Origin: Paenibacillus faecis | Lineage (GTDB): Bacteria; Bacillota; Bacilli; Paenibacillales; Paenibacillaceae | Reading direction: 5' to 3' | Length of the DNA: 64,000 nucleotides | NCBI RefSeq assembly: GCF_008084145.1 | Contig: NZ_VSDO01000001.1 | Location: 1,068,840 to 1,132,839 of the forward strand | In this document: in pieces, positions 15,140 to 24,224 of the stretch | Layout: the number at the start of each line of letters is the position of its first letter | Position numbering within the stretch: position 1 is the stretch's first letter | The notes under the pieces: model-generated | Database searches by the model: none | Seen by the model: the letters and a program-made list of their open reading frames with translations, nothing else | What the model was told of the DNA's origin: nothing | Made by a program: the position numbers and the translations under genes

Positions 15140-16816
15140 TTACCCGATATCGGCAAATTCATTTTTATCGCCGATCTTGATCTTCAGATCCATCTTCTTG
15201 CCGTTACGAACCACATGGAACGTGACTTCATTGCCGACCTTCTGCTTTTGAATGTACTCGATCAGGCCTTCTTTGGTGGCAAAGTTATTGCCGTCCGCCC
15301 CGGTGATAATGTCGTAGGGACGAAGATCCGCGTTATAAGCCGGGGACTTAAACACGATGTCGGAAACGATCGAGCCTTCCTTCACATCGGTCCCCATTTG
15401 TTTGGCCACCTCATCGGTCATCGTCATCAATGTCGCACCGATAAACGGCACCGGTTTTTGCGGGATCTTCTCATTGTTCTTCAGCTTGTCGAGCACTTCC
15501 GTAATCGTGCTGGTCGGGATGGCGAACCCGATCCCTTGGGCATCCGAACTGACCGCCACGTTAATGCCGATCACTTCGCCGTTCAAGTTCAGGAGCGGGC
15601 CGCCGGAGTTCCCCGGATTAATTGAAGCGTCGGTTTGCAGCAAATGCTCGTATTCCCGGTCCTTCTCCCCATTCTCCCCAGGAATGGTGATCGGTCCGCG
15701 TTCCTTCGCGCTGAGCACCCCTACCGTTACGGTGTGGTCAAAACCTTTAGGATTTCCGATCGCGACCAGCCATTCGCCGACTTGCGTGTTGCCGGAGTTG
15801 CCCAGCGGAATCGAAGGGAAGTTGCTTCCTTCAATTTTCAGGACGGCAAGGTCCAGCTCATAGCTCGTTCCGAGTACTTTCGCCTCATAGGGCTTCTCCG
15901 TACCCTGAACTGTGACCCGTACCACATCGGCGTTATGCACGACATGCTCGTTGGTTAGAATATATCCCGTTTTGTCGAAAATAAAACCGGAACCGATCCC
16001 CGTAGGGACGAGTTGATCCGAACCGGACGAGGAGCCTCCGTTGCCGGAACCTTCGGACCCGCCGTAAAAATCGTCACCAAAGAAGTAACGGTAGAACGGG
16101 TCGTTGCTGTTTGGATTACTACGCGCTCCTTGCTTGCTGGACTTGACGAGCGTTTCGATTTTGACAACCGCCGGTCCCGCCTGATTGACCACATTCGTGA
16201 CCTCTCCCTGATCGGTGATCGGGTAGAGCGCCTGCGTCGCCTTCGAAGAAGCGGAACTTCCATTTGCCGCCCCCTGTGCGGAATTACCGCCTGAGGAATT
16301 AACCGGTGCGGATGCCGTCGTCGTCGGCGCGCCCGGGGTGAACAGGTTCTGGCGATCCGCAAATACCATAGCCCCCGTTATGATCAGCATCCCGGCCAAA
16401 GCGCCGGCGATCACCGACTTGAAGGACGAGCGCTTGGGCGGCTTGTTAAACTGCCAGTTCCCCGTGCTTTTAGCCGCGGGAGCGGCCGATTGTCCCTCCG
16501 CGTTCGACCCGCCGCCCAGCGGACTGCCGGTAACTTGGCTGAGTTCGTAAATGGGTGGAGCCGGCTTGATCGGCTCGGACCGCATGATCTCCACTTCCTC
16601 CGGCTGGCGGCGATACTCGCCCGCGTCCCTGCCGTTCTCCCCGTTTTTCCCATAAGATTGAAAGGGGCCGTACGAATAATAATAGGTTGAACCCGCATTT
16701 TCCGGCTGTCCGCCGGATGGATTCGAGTTGTCGTCTGTATGATGATCTTTGTGGCTTGAACCGCTAGCGCCGTCCCCTCCGAAAGGTTGACCTTGTTTGA
16801 ATTTTTCCTCATCCAT
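15140..16816 (-). CDS. Membrane-anchored HtrA-type serine protease with PDZ domain
   Basis: Extracytoplasmic quality-control protease/chaperone, 558 aa. A long polar cytoplasmic N-terminal tail (1-130, rich in Gly, Ser, Asn and Tyr, with a YYYSYGPFQSYG patch) precedes one membrane helix (about 134-153). A low-complexity Ser/Ala/Thr linker follows. The trypsin-like domain has catalytic His-291 (LTNEHVVHNAD), Asp-322 (SYELDLAVLKI) and Ser-404 (SINPGNSGGPLL). A C-terminal PDZ domain starts near 450 (AYNADLRPYDIITGADG). The ATG at 16816 has GGAGGG ahead. It sits between two two-component systems, in keeping with an envelope-stress role. Confidence 0.95.
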   Translation of the reverse strand: MDEEKFKQGQPFGGDGASGSSHKDHHTDDNSNPSGGQPENAGSTYYYSYGPFQSYGKNGENGRDAGEYRRQPEEVEIMRSEPIKPAPPIYELSQVTGSPLGGGSNAEGQSAAPAAKSTGNWQFNKPPKRSSFKSVIAGALAGMLIITGAMVFADRQNLFTPGAPTTTASAPVNSSGGNSAQGAANGSSASSKATQALYPITDQGEVTNVVNQAGPAVVKIETLVKSSKQGARSNPNSNDPFYRYFFGDDFYGGSEGSGNGGSSSGSDQLVPTGIGSGFIFDKTGYILTNEHVVHNADVVRVTVQGTEKPYEAKVLGTSYELDLAVLKIEGSNFPSIPLGNSGNTQVGEWLVAIGNPKGFDHTVTVGVLSAKERGPITIPGENGEKDREYEHLLQTDASINPGNSGGPLLNLNGEVIGINVAVSSDAQGIGFAIPTSTITEVLDKLKNNEKIPQKPVPFIGATLMTMTDEVAKQMGTDVKEGSIVSDIVFKSPAYNADLRPYDIITGADGNNFATKEGLIEYIQKQKVGNEVTFHVVRNGKKMDLKIKIGDKNEFADIG

Positions 16817-16965
16817 GATGTTAAACCCTCCTTCCCCCGGTATTCAGGGGGTTCTCTTGTTTTCTTGTCTTTATTTTGTACTATAAACCTTAAGGGTACA
16901 TTAAAAACAATTAAAAAGGAGATAAAAGCGATAGAGTAAGCGACCATGAAGGAAATCCGGGGAAG

Positions 16966-17616
16966 TTATTGGTTTACCCAACCCTGCCTGTGGGCATATA
17001 TCGCAAGCTGTGTCCGGTCCTCAAGCTCGCATTTCATCAACAGATTGCTGACATGCGTTTTCACGGTTTTGATGCTGATATGAAGCTCCTCGGCGATGTC
17101 CTTATTCGTCTTGCCTTCCGCAATCAGCAGGAGCACTTCCTTCTCCCGCTCGGTCAAGCCGGAGTCGTCTCCTTGCACCGAACGCTGACGGAGTCCCCGC
17201 GTCAAAGCTTGGGCAACATCCCCGGTCATCACCGGCATTCCCCGATAAGCTCCTTGCAGGGCATAGATCAGCTCCTCCGCGGAGACGGTTTTCAGCACGT
17301 AACTGACGGCTCCGGCCTCCACGGCTTGAACCACAAGCTCGTCTTCGAGAAAACTGGTCAAAATGACGATTTTCAGCCCGGGAAACCGGCTCAGCACTTC
17401 TTTTGTCGCTTCGGCTCCGTTCATCACCGGCATCATCAAATCCATCAAAATAATATCGGGTCGCTGCTCCTCCCGCTGCAGCACGTCCAGCGCCTCCTGC
17501 CCGTTACCGGCCTCGGCGATCACCTCAAAACCCGGATCCAGCATCAAATAAGTTTTCAGCCCCATTCTGACCATGTCATGGTCGTCAACGATCATCACTT
17601 TGATCTTTCCGTTCAT
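16966..17616 (-). CDS. liaR: LiaR/VraR-like NarL-family response regulator
   Basis: 216 aa: receiver domain (MIVDDHDMVR at 8-17; phospho-Asp-59 in DIILMDLMMP) and a LuxR-type C-terminal HTH (LTEREKEVLLLIAEGKTNK, then IAEELHISIKTVKTHVSNLL). The ATG at 17616 with GGGGAG about 8 bases ahead is chosen over the upstream TTG at 17643. This start lies inside the end of the kinase gene (32-base overlap), which indicates translational coupling. With liaF and liaS it forms the classic three-gene cell-envelope stress module responding to lipid II-interfering agents in Bacillales. Confidence 0.93.
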   Translation of the reverse strand: MNGKIKVMIVDDHDMVRMGLKTYLMLDPGFEVIAEAGNGQEALDVLQREEQRPDIILMDLMMPVMNGAEATKEVLSRFPGLKIVILTSFLEDELVVQAVEAGAVSYVLKTVSAEELIYALQGAYRGMPVMTGDVAQALTRGLRQRSVQGDDSGLTEREKEVLLLIAEGKTNKDIAEELHISIKTVKTHVSNLLMKCELEDRTQLAIYAHRQGWVNQ

Positions 17617-18655
17617 TCCCGCTCTCCCCTTTGGCATCCTCAAACTTTGGTATATGTACCCGTATCGTCGTCCCCGCTCCCGGCTTGCTGATGATTTCGA
17701 CTTGTCCGCCCAGTTTTTCGGCCCGCTCCCTCATCGTCGTCAGTCCGTAGGAACCTTGTTTTTGGGAGGTCCCGCTAAAGCCCTGGCCATCATCGCTGAT
17801 GCTGAGCACAACCTGCCTCGGCCCTTCCCTGAGGGACAGGCTGACGAGCTGGGCTCCGGCATGCTTGACGATATTCGCCATCGCCTCCTGGATAATCAGA
17901 AACAACTGATGCTCCTTCGCCTCGGACATATCGCCCTGCAAATCCATATCCTTGATTCCCTTCAAGCCGTTCTGGCGGCAGTAGTCCGGGAACCACGCGT
18001 CCAGCGCCTCCGAAAGGGTCTTTCCGACAAGCTCCATCGGACGCAGTTGCGCGATCAACGCGCGCATTTGCTTCTGGGCCGTATTGGACATTTGAATCAG
18101 TTGATCCATTACGGCTTGAGCCTGCTGCTCGTTATTTTCCAACACCTTGGGAAGCGAAGAGGCGGCCATGTGAATGGCAAAAAGCTGCTGGCTCACCGTA
18201 TCGTGCAAATCGCGGGCCAGCCGCCGCCGCTCCTCCAGCACAGCCATCTCTGCGGCCTGCTCCTTCTCCATGACTTCCTTCTCGCCGAGCTGCTGCAGCA
18301 ACTGGAGCTTTTTCTCCATCGCATTCATCATATTGTTGAATTCCTGATAGGCGCCGGCAAACGTCTGGTCCACCGTTTCCGGCATGCGGACGGACAAATT
18401 GCCCTTGGCCACTTGGAGCATATTTAAGTGCAGCAGGTCGATCCGGCCTTGGATACGCCTTCCGGCGATGTACCCGATAATGAGCGTCAAAACGACGACA
18501 CCCACCATGTCGTAAAGCCATAGCCGGGGTTCGAGAACCACAATGACCCCGGTTACAGTGCCGACATAGCGGACGATCGCCGCCAGGCTGCCCGTCATCA
18601 GAAAAAAGAGCAGCAGTTCCCATTTCGTATTTTTCAAAATCCGCTGTACGATCAT
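17585..18655 (-). CDS. liaS: LiaS/VraS-like sensor histidine kinase
   Basis: 356 aa. Two membrane helices near 13-30 and 45-66 separated by a very short extracytoplasmic loop, as expected for an intramembrane-sensing kinase. Then HAMP-like helix, HisKA_3 domain with RRLARDLHDTVSQQLFAIH (phospho-His-151), and an ATPase domain (ISDDGQGF; GSYGLTTMRERAEKLGG). The ATG at 18655 lies 4 bases after the liaF stop. Signal perception is probably indirect, through inhibition by LiaF in the family. Confidence 0.93.
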   Translation of the reverse strand: MIVQRILKNTKWELLLFFLMTGSLAAIVRYVGTVTGVIVVLEPRLWLYDMVGVVVLTLIIGYIAGRRIQGRIDLLHLNMLQVAKGNLSVRMPETVDQTFAGAYQEFNNMMNAMEKKLQLLQQLGEKEVMEKEQAAEMAVLEERRRLARDLHDTVSQQLFAIHMAASSLPKVLENNEQQAQAVMDQLIQMSNTAQKQMRALIAQLRPMELVGKTLSEALDAWFPDYCRQNGLKGIKDMDLQGDMSEAKEHQLFLIIQEAMANIVKHAGAQLVSLSLREGPRQVVLSISDDGQGFSGTSQKQGSYGLTTMRERAEKLGGQVEIISKPGAGTTIRVHIPKFEDAKGESGNERKDQSDDR

Positions 18656-18659
18656 CGCG

Positions 18660-19634
18660 TTACCCCACCATGTTCACTTTCACGTCACCGATGAATACGC
18701 TGACCACGAGCTTGACGCGCTTGCTGGTTTCGCTATAGTGCGGCGATCGTACCTGCACGTTGGTCATAAAGCCCCCGCGCTTCTCGTTCAGCACTTTCAA
18801 ATCGCCGATAAATGCGCTGGATTCCGCGGAAATACCGATATCCATGTCCTCGGGTACGAACACTTTAACGTCCCCGATAAAAGCGGATACGTTAATCTTT
18901 GTTTCTCCGTAGGGAATTTGCGCCTTCGTCAAATCGATAATCGTGTCGCCGATAAAATGGGAGATATTCGTCGGATGCAGCTCGAAATAATCCTGACCCA
19001 GATGAACGTCGCCGATGAAGCCCGACTTGTTGATCTTTTCCCGTTTGCCGGAAGCGTCTCCCGTTCCCATGCCGTAGGAGTTGTAATGATAGTCGTAATC
19101 ATGCTTGTTGCCATGCTTTGACTTCGGTTTTGTTTTCGATTTCGTCTCTTTCGGCTGGTCCTTCTCTTCCATATCGCCAAAGATCGAATCGAGCGGGGAT
19201 TCCATTTCCGGAATATAGTCGTCATGAAGCGGCGGTACGGGCGGTCTGGGCGGCGCGGGCGGGGGAAAATCCGGGTTCCGGTCCTTCGCTTCGCTCCTTG
19301 GCTTAAACAAAACCGCAATCCCCCCGATAATCAGGGCGACCGGGAAAAAGAACTTGAAGAAATCGCCCGGCGACAAATAGATCAGCCCCATATTACGTGC
19401 CAGGAAATAACCGCCGATCGCGATCAGAATTCCGCTCCCGATCAGGCTGGAGCCCCTCCACCCTCCGTTCGACAGCTGGGCGATCCCGCCCAGAATCAAA
19501 AATACCGGCCAATAGGTCGCAAACAAATAGCCCAGACTCAGATCTGTAATTCCCAACTGATTCAATAAAAACAAGGCTCCGATTCCGATCAAGACCAATC
19601 CACCGATCAGCCTTCCGCCTAATCCGCTTCGCAT
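18660..19634 (-). CDS. liaF: LiaF-like membrane inhibitor protein
   Basis: 324 aa, first gene of the liaFSR operon. The N-terminal third has about four hydrophobic segments (LIGGLVLIGIGALFLL at about 9-24; YWPVFLILGGIAQL; GILIAIGGYFLARNMG; FKFFFPVALIIGGIAVLF). A proline-rich stretch (PPPAPPRPPVPP near 127-138) and a Lys/His-rich low-complexity region follow. The C-terminal LiaF/YvqF domain shows the repeated FIGD units (GFIGDVHLG, HFIGDTIID, AFIGDVKVF, AFIGDLKVL, VFIGDVKVN), typical of the beta-helical fold. The ATG at 19634 has TTGGAGGGA ahead. In the family LiaF represses LiaS signalling. Confidence 0.92.
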   Translation of the reverse strand: MRSGLGGRLIGGLVLIGIGALFLLNQLGITDLSLGYLFATYWPVFLILGGIAQLSNGGWRGSSLIGSGILIAIGGYFLARNMGLIYLSPGDFFKFFFPVALIIGGIAVLFKPRSEAKDRNPDFPPPAPPRPPVPPLHDDYIPEMESPLDSIFGDMEEKDQPKETKSKTKPKSKHGNKHDYDYHYNSYGMGTGDASGKREKINKSGFIGDVHLGQDYFELHPTNISHFIGDTIIDLTKAQIPYGETKINVSAFIGDVKVFVPEDMDIGISAESSAFIGDLKVLNEKRGGFMTNVQVRSPHYSETSKRVKLVVSVFIGDVKVNMVG

Positions 19635-19780
19635 GTGCAGTTCCCTCCAATTGTTCTTCGCTCAATGTTTAAATTCAGTTTACCTTAAACAAAGGGCGGA
19701 CAACAGCGCCGCGGGTTGGAAATGCGGCTCGGTCCCGGGACCGAGGCGGTTCCATTTTTAACCAACCCTCGGCGGACATA

Positions 19781-19814
19781 AAAGAGGCTGCTCCCAAACC
19801 TTGGGAACAGCCTC
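19781..19814 (-). terminator. Terminator of the small spore-protein-like gene
   Basis: GAGGCTGCTCCCAA (19784-19797) pairs with TTGGGAACAGCCTC (19801-19814) with one mismatch; TTTTAT follows on the minus strand. Confidence 0.85.
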
Positions 19815-19820
19815 GCTTGT

Positions 19821-19985
19821 TTATTGTTGATTTTGTTGTCCGGCAGTCGGGTTAGTTACGGCGTTACGGGAAGCTTTTGCTTTTTGGGCAACCGTAGCCA
19901 TCGATTCTTCAGCGAACTCTTCATTATACTTCTCGTTTGGCGTTTTATAACCAGGAGAAGCCGCTTTGTTTTTTTGATTTGGCAT
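19821..19985 (-). CDS. Small basic/polar peptide, probably gamma-type small acid-soluble spore protein
   Basis: 54 aa starting MPNQKNKAASPGYKTP, with a central NEEFAEES block and a Gln/Asn-rich tail (GQQNQQ). The NEEFAEE block resembles the (T/N)EFASE repeat of gamma-type SASPs, and the amino-acid composition (rich in Gln, Asn, Ala and Lys, no Cys or Trp) fits. The ATG at 19985 follows AGGGAGGTGA, so a longer reading from 20006 is rejected. Own strong terminator. The function is inferred from composition and a short motif only. Confidence 0.6.
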   Translation of the reverse strand: MPNQKNKAASPGYKTPNEKYNEEFAEESMATVAQKAKASRNAVTNPTAGQQNQQ

Positions 19986-20097
19986 GAGATTCACCTCCCT
20001 TTGCATAACACGTACTTACGTACGTTATCCGGCAGCGAGTTGCGACTCTTGCCGCCTTTCGTATTATGCTTCCGGGCAGGCGCAAATATGCGGTGAA

Positions 20098-20778
20098 TCA
20101 AATCGCCTGATCCCATACATTTTCAGGAATTTCTTTGCTGACTTCCATCGCTTTGCCCAGCTTGTTTAACATCGCTTCCGTCAGCTTGCCGTCACCTTTC
20201 CGGATGACCTGGACCTCCACTTCCTTCTTGCCCCATTCCTTGAACACCTGCTTGGTCGTCGCAAAATAAAGGTCGATCTTGTTGCCTTTGATCGCGGACC
20301 CCTTATCAGCCACAACTCCGTAACCGTAGCCCGGAATATAGAGAATGGTGCCCAGCGGAAAAATTTTCAGATCCGCGGCGATCGTCGAGACGGTATCCTT
20401 GTCCCTGCGCACTTTGACGCCGGAATACGTTATTCCGTATTGCGGATGGTTCGGATGCTTCCCGGTGGACTCATAACCGGCCGTATACCCGGTTGCCACA
20501 ACTTTTACCGTTTTTACGGTCTTTTTGGCCGCTTTGGGTTCCTCACTCCGCTTCGACCGCTGCTGAACCAGCAGGTTCTCCGGTGTACCGCGCATTTCGG
20601 AATGCTCCAGCCGCTGGAAATGCCGCTGGTATTGCCGGAATAAATAACGCTCATACTGCATCTTGGCGGCCTGAGCTGATTTGGCGTAAATTTTGCTTTC
20701 CATGGTTAATCCTTGGATCGTGAGAACCGAAACTATAAATATTATGACGGTTCTCCGCCACAAAATAAATCGGCGCAT
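20098..20778 (-). CDS. 3D-domain protein (YuiC-like cell-wall transglycosylase family)
   Basis: 226 aa. An N-terminal membrane/signal segment (about 9-25), a basic coiled region rich in Arg, Gln and Lys, then a C-terminal 3D domain: [38 protein letters not shown] and [19 protein letters not shown], containing the three conserved Asp residues that name the family. Members act on peptidoglycan outside the membrane, often in stationary phase or sporulation. The ATG at 20778 follows GGGGGAGG. Single-gene unit upstream of the SASP-like gene. Confidence 0.85.
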   Translation of the reverse strand: MRRFILWRRTVIIFIVSVLTIQGLTMESKIYAKSAQAAKMQYERYLFRQYQRHFQRLEHSEMRGTPENLLVQQRSKRSEEPKAAKKTVKTVKVVATGYTAGYESTGKHPNHPQYGITYSGVKVRRDKDTVSTIAADLKIFPLGTILYIPGYGYGVVADKGSAIKGNKIDLYFATTKQVFKEWGKKEVEVQVIRKGDGKLTEAMLNKLGKAMEVSKEIPENVWDQAI

Positions 20779-20874
20779 ATGAAAACCTCCCCCTTATTCG
20801 GAAGGGTTTCCACATGCGCCTTCGTTTATACATTTACGTTCGTTATCTTGTTGAAAACGATAGCCTTAAACGTT

Positions 20875-22812
20875 TCAAATCTTGTGATTGCGGATTTCGT
20901 CTTGGAGTAGAACGAGCACCTCGTCTACCGATTTTGCGCCTAGATCGCCTTCTCCGCGCTTGCGGACGGATACGCTGCCGCTGCTTTTCTCGTTCTCGCC
21001 GACAACGAACATATAAGGAATTTTTTCAAGCTGGGCTTCGCGGATTTTATAGCCGAGCTTTTCATTGCGCAAATCGCTCTCCGCACGAATGCCACCGGCC
21101 CGGAGCTTGTCTTCCACCTCACGGGCGTACTCTTCAAAAGCGCCCGAAACCGGAATGACTTTGGCTTGAACCGGAGACAGCCACAGCGGCAAGTTCCCGG
21201 CGAAGTTCTCCAGCAGGAACGCGGAGAACCGCTCCATCGTCCCCAGAATCCCGCGGTGCAGCACGACCGGACGGTGCTTCTGACCGTCGTCCCCGACGTA
21301 TTCAAGCTCGAAGCGTTCCGGCAGCAGGAAGTCGATTTGCACGGTGGAAAGGGTCTCTTCTTTCCCCAGCGCCGTCTTGACCTGCACGTCCAGCTTAGGC
21401 CCATAGAATGCGGCTTCTCCTTCCGCCTCGAAGAACGGCAGGCCCGCTTCCTCTACGACTTCACGCAGCATTCCTTGGGCCGTATTCCACATCTCGTCGT
21501 TCGGGAAGTACTTCTCGGTATCCTGCGGATCCCGGTAGGACAAGCGGAAACGGTATTCCTCGATGCCGAAATCGCGGTACACCTGGCTGATCAGATCCAG
21601 TACCCGTTTAAACTCACCCTTGATTTGATCCAAACGGCAGAAAATATGGGCGTCGTTCAGCGTCATGGAACGAACGCGGTGCAGGCCGGTCAATGCGCCC
21701 GACATTTCGTAGCGGTGCTGCATGCCGAGCTCGGCGATGCGGATCGGCAGATCGCGGTAGCTGCGCAGGTCGCTTTTGTACACCATCATGTGGTGAGGAC
21801 AGTTCATCGGCCGAAGGACGAATTCTTCAACGTCGATGGCCATGACCGGGAACATATCCTCCTGATAGTGCTCCCAGTGGCCGGACGTTTTGTACAGATC
21901 CACGTTCCCCAGCACCGGCGTGTACACATGCTGATATCCCAGACGTTCCTCGATATCGACGATGTAACGCTCCAGCGTACGGCGCAGCGTCGCCCCTTTC
22001 GGCAGCCAGATCGGCAGGCCTTGTCCCACTAAATTGTTGAAAGTGAAGATGTTCAGCTCTTTCCCCAGTTTCCGGTGATCGCGCTTCTTCGCTTCCTCCA
22101 GCATGTGCAGGTGGTGGTCCAGTTCGGCTTTTTTGACAAAGGCCGTACCGTAAATCCGCTGCAGCATTTTGTTGTTGCTGTTTCCGCGCCAGTACGCGCC
22201 GGCTACGCTCAACAGCTTGAACACTTTGATCTTGCCGGTCGAAGGCACGTGAGGTCCGCGGCAAAGATCGAAAAACTCGCCTTGGTCATAAATCGAAATA
22301 ACGCTGTCCTCCGGCAAATCCCGGATTAGCTCCAGTTTGTAAGGATCGCCCAGCTCGGTAAAAATCGCCACGGCTTCTTCACGGCTGACCTCGCGGCGGG
22401 TAATCGGCAGATTCTCCCCGATAATCCGCTCCATTTCCTTCTCGATCTTTTGCAGGTCCTCGGGATTCAACGGGTGTTCCAAATCCATGTCGTAATAGAA
22501 GCCGTCTTCGATCACCGGGCCGATGCCGAGTTTGACTTCCTTGCCGCCAAACAGCCGTTTGACCGCCTGCGCCATCAAGTGGGCCGTACTGTGACGCATA
22601 ATTTCCAGGCCGTCTGTGGAATCGAGCGTAATGATTTCCACCTTATCCCCATTCGACAGTTTGGTGTTCAGGTCAACCGCCTTGTCGTTGATTTTGCCGG
22701 CCACCGCGTTTTTGCGCAGGCCGCTGCTGATCGAAGCCGCGACATCCTCCAGTGTGCTTCCTTCCGCATATTCCCGGACGGAACCGTCCGGCAGCGATAC
22801 TTGAATTGCCAT
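20875..22812 (-). CDS. thrS: Threonyl-tRNA synthetase
   Basis: Charges tRNA-Thr. 645 aa: TGS domain (1-62), editing domain with [17 protein letters not shown], class II core with [20 protein letters not shown] (motif 2) and [14 protein letters not shown] (motif 3), and the zinc-site region [12 protein letters not shown]. The anticodon-binding domain is at about 540-645 ([19 protein letters not shown]). The ATG at 22812 has GGAGGATATAAAT ahead; an upstream in-frame ATG at 22833 lies before this site and is rejected. Controlled by the T-box leader directly upstream. Confidence 0.97.
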   Translation of the reverse strand: MAIQVSLPDGSVREYAEGSTLEDVAASISSGLRKNAVAGKINDKAVDLNTKLSNGDKVEIITLDSTDGLEIMRHSTAHLMAQAVKRLFGGKEVKLGIGPVIEDGFYYDMDLEHPLNPEDLQKIEKEMERIIGENLPITRREVSREEAVAIFTELGDPYKLELIRDLPEDSVISIYDQGEFFDLCRGPHVPSTGKIKVFKLLSVAGAYWRGNSNNKMLQRIYGTAFVKKAELDHHLHMLEEAKKRDHRKLGKELNIFTFNNLVGQGLPIWLPKGATLRRTLERYIVDIEERLGYQHVYTPVLGNVDLYKTSGHWEHYQEDMFPVMAIDVEEFVLRPMNCPHHMMVYKSDLRSYRDLPIRIAELGMQHRYEMSGALTGLHRVRSMTLNDAHIFCRLDQIKGEFKRVLDLISQVYRDFGIEEYRFRLSYRDPQDTEKYFPNDEMWNTAQGMLREVVEEAGLPFFEAEGEAAFYGPKLDVQVKTALGKEETLSTVQIDFLLPERFELEYVGDDGQKHRPVVLHRGILGTMERFSAFLLENFAGNLPLWLSPVQAKVIPVSGAFEEYAREVEDKLRAGGIRAESDLRNEKLGYKIREAQLEKIPYMFVVGENEKSSGSVSVRKRGEGDLGAKSVDEVLVLLQDEIRNHKI

Positions 22813-22851
22813 ATTTATATCCTCCTTAAGCATAATATTTCTATTAGGGCA

Positions 22852-23110
22852 ACAAAAAAAGCCCGTCCCTGAAAAGGGACGAGCATTTATTTACCCGTGG
22901 TTCCACCCTTATTCGGTCGTTCCGTATTGTCGGAATGGCCCTTAATAAGCATTTGGTAACGGAAATGACCCGGTGATTTCTAATGCTGCCGGATGCGGCA
23001 GGTTCAAAACCACAGCTTCAAAGGGGTAAACCAAAACCGGTGCACAAGGGAATTTCAGCCGGGTTCCCTCTCTCTGGAAATGTCCTGTCATTTCGGTTCA
23101 TGTCTTTGTC
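22852..23110 (-). promoter_or_regulatory. T-box leader of thrS
   Basis: On the minus strand the T-box core AAGGGTGGAACCACGGG occurs at 22910-22894. It is followed by a terminator, GCTCGTCCCTTTTCAGGGAC, with GGGC and eight T at about 22884-22853. Upstream are a Stem I region with GAGAGAGGGAACCC and a further GC-rich helix. Uncharged tRNA-Thr should pair with the T-box bulge and favour the antiterminator. I could not place the specifier triplet with confidence. Confidence 0.9.
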
Positions 23111-23191
23111 GACGCTTTTTTGCAAATGAATCTTCATAATGAAATGTCAAATCGAATTACCTGTAAATTATAAGCCTTCCTTCGGGAGACG

Positions 23192-24118
23192 TCAAGAACC
23201 CGAAGTTTCCTGGTTCTTCGGCCTGGATTCCTTGCTGAGCGAAATGCAATGCGCGCATTGCAGACACAATTGTACCCGCTCTCCGAAAATCCGGGTAATC
23301 GTGGCGATGATCTGGGCTTCCGGACGGGATGTATGAATGTGTATTCGCTGTGGCGACAACGAAATTAAAGCGCTGACGACCATATCCTCCATCTCCATCT
23401 CCTGATCCGCCATTTGAGCAATGACGCCGCCGACAGAAGGCGGTGTTATTTTGGCAAACTGTTCATTATATATCCCGAATTCTTGATCATCCTTGTGAAT
23501 GAGATGAACGAGCTGGGTCAACGGCTCCTGAAAATGAACGAAATACTGCAGCAGGTGGATAAATTCCTCATACTGCTGATCCAGAAGATATTCTTCCATC
23601 GCCAGGTCCACCATTTCCCGCAGCTTGTCCTTATAAGCTTTTAAGCGAAACTCGATGAATCCGTCGATGTCCAAATAGCGCGCTTCCTCCAAGTAGGAGG
23701 CGAGCGCCGTCCGAATCTCGTTCATCCTGTACCGTTGAGCCGCCCGATCCCCCTCTTCTTCACCGGACAGCATTTTGGCGCAAAATCCCGCCACCGCCTC
23801 TTCCTCCTCGCGGGAGGAGAATCGATACCGTTTGGAGGCCTCCTCACCAGCCAGTTCAACTTCCTTGACCTCCACAATAAAACGGGAAATGCCTCGGGCG
23901 AGATCCTCTATAACTTGACGCCGTACTTCATCCGTATTGGTTCCTTCTTTTCCGGTTGCCGACAATACAACGAGCAGACCGGATCCATCGGGAGCATAAT
24001 GCGTCTTTATCCGGGCAGCCCCTTTATGTACCGCACTCTCCTCATCGCAAATATAATCCAAGAATCGTCGTTCCGTTGGTAAACCGCGGGTGGCCATGTG
24101 TAGCGAAAAAAAATCCAT
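23192..24118 (-). CDS. ytxC: YtxC-like sporulation protein
   Basis: 308 aa, mostly soluble, acidic, helix-rich. Sequence such as YRMNEIRTALASYLEEARYL, then DIDGFIEFRLKAYKDKLREM and VDLAMEEYLLDQQYEEFIHLL is the core of the YtxC family, found in spore formers next to thrS (as it is here). A Cys pair in CLQCAHC near the C terminus could bind metal. The ATG at 24118 follows GGGGGAGGA. Biochemical role unknown; the link to sporulation comes from family annotation. Confidence 0.82.
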   Translation of the reverse strand: MDFFSLHMATRGLPTERRFLDYICDEESAVHKGAARIKTHYAPDGSGLLVVLSATGKEGTNTDEVRRQVIEDLARGISRFIVEVKEVELAGEEASKRYRFSSREEEEAVAGFCAKMLSGEEEGDRAAQRYRMNEIRTALASYLEEARYLDIDGFIEFRLKAYKDKLREMVDLAMEEYLLDQQYEEFIHLLQYFVHFQEPLTQLVHLIHKDDQEFGIYNEQFAKITPPSVGGVIAQMADQEMEMEDMVVSALISLSPQRIHIHTSRPEAQIIATITRIFGERVQLCLQCAHCISLSKESRPKNQETSGS

Positions 24119-24133
24119 AAGTCCTCCCCCTTT

Positions 24134-24169
24134 CGTATCCTTCCCAAAGTATATGGCGGGAAGGATACG
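24134..24169. repeat. 12-bp perfect inverted repeat between mqnC and ytxC
   Basis: CGTATCCTTCCC (24134-24145) and GGGAAGGATACG (24158-24169) pair over 12 bases with a 12-base loop. On the ytxC strand it ends a few bases before the ribosome site GGGGGAGGA and lacks a T-tract. It is therefore a leader hairpin or an operator rather than a terminator. Confidence 0.5.
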
Positions 24170-24224
24170 GATATACGAGGCGGACTTATGGAAAGATAGC
24201 CAGAACTGCCAAAAGAAACAGTCT

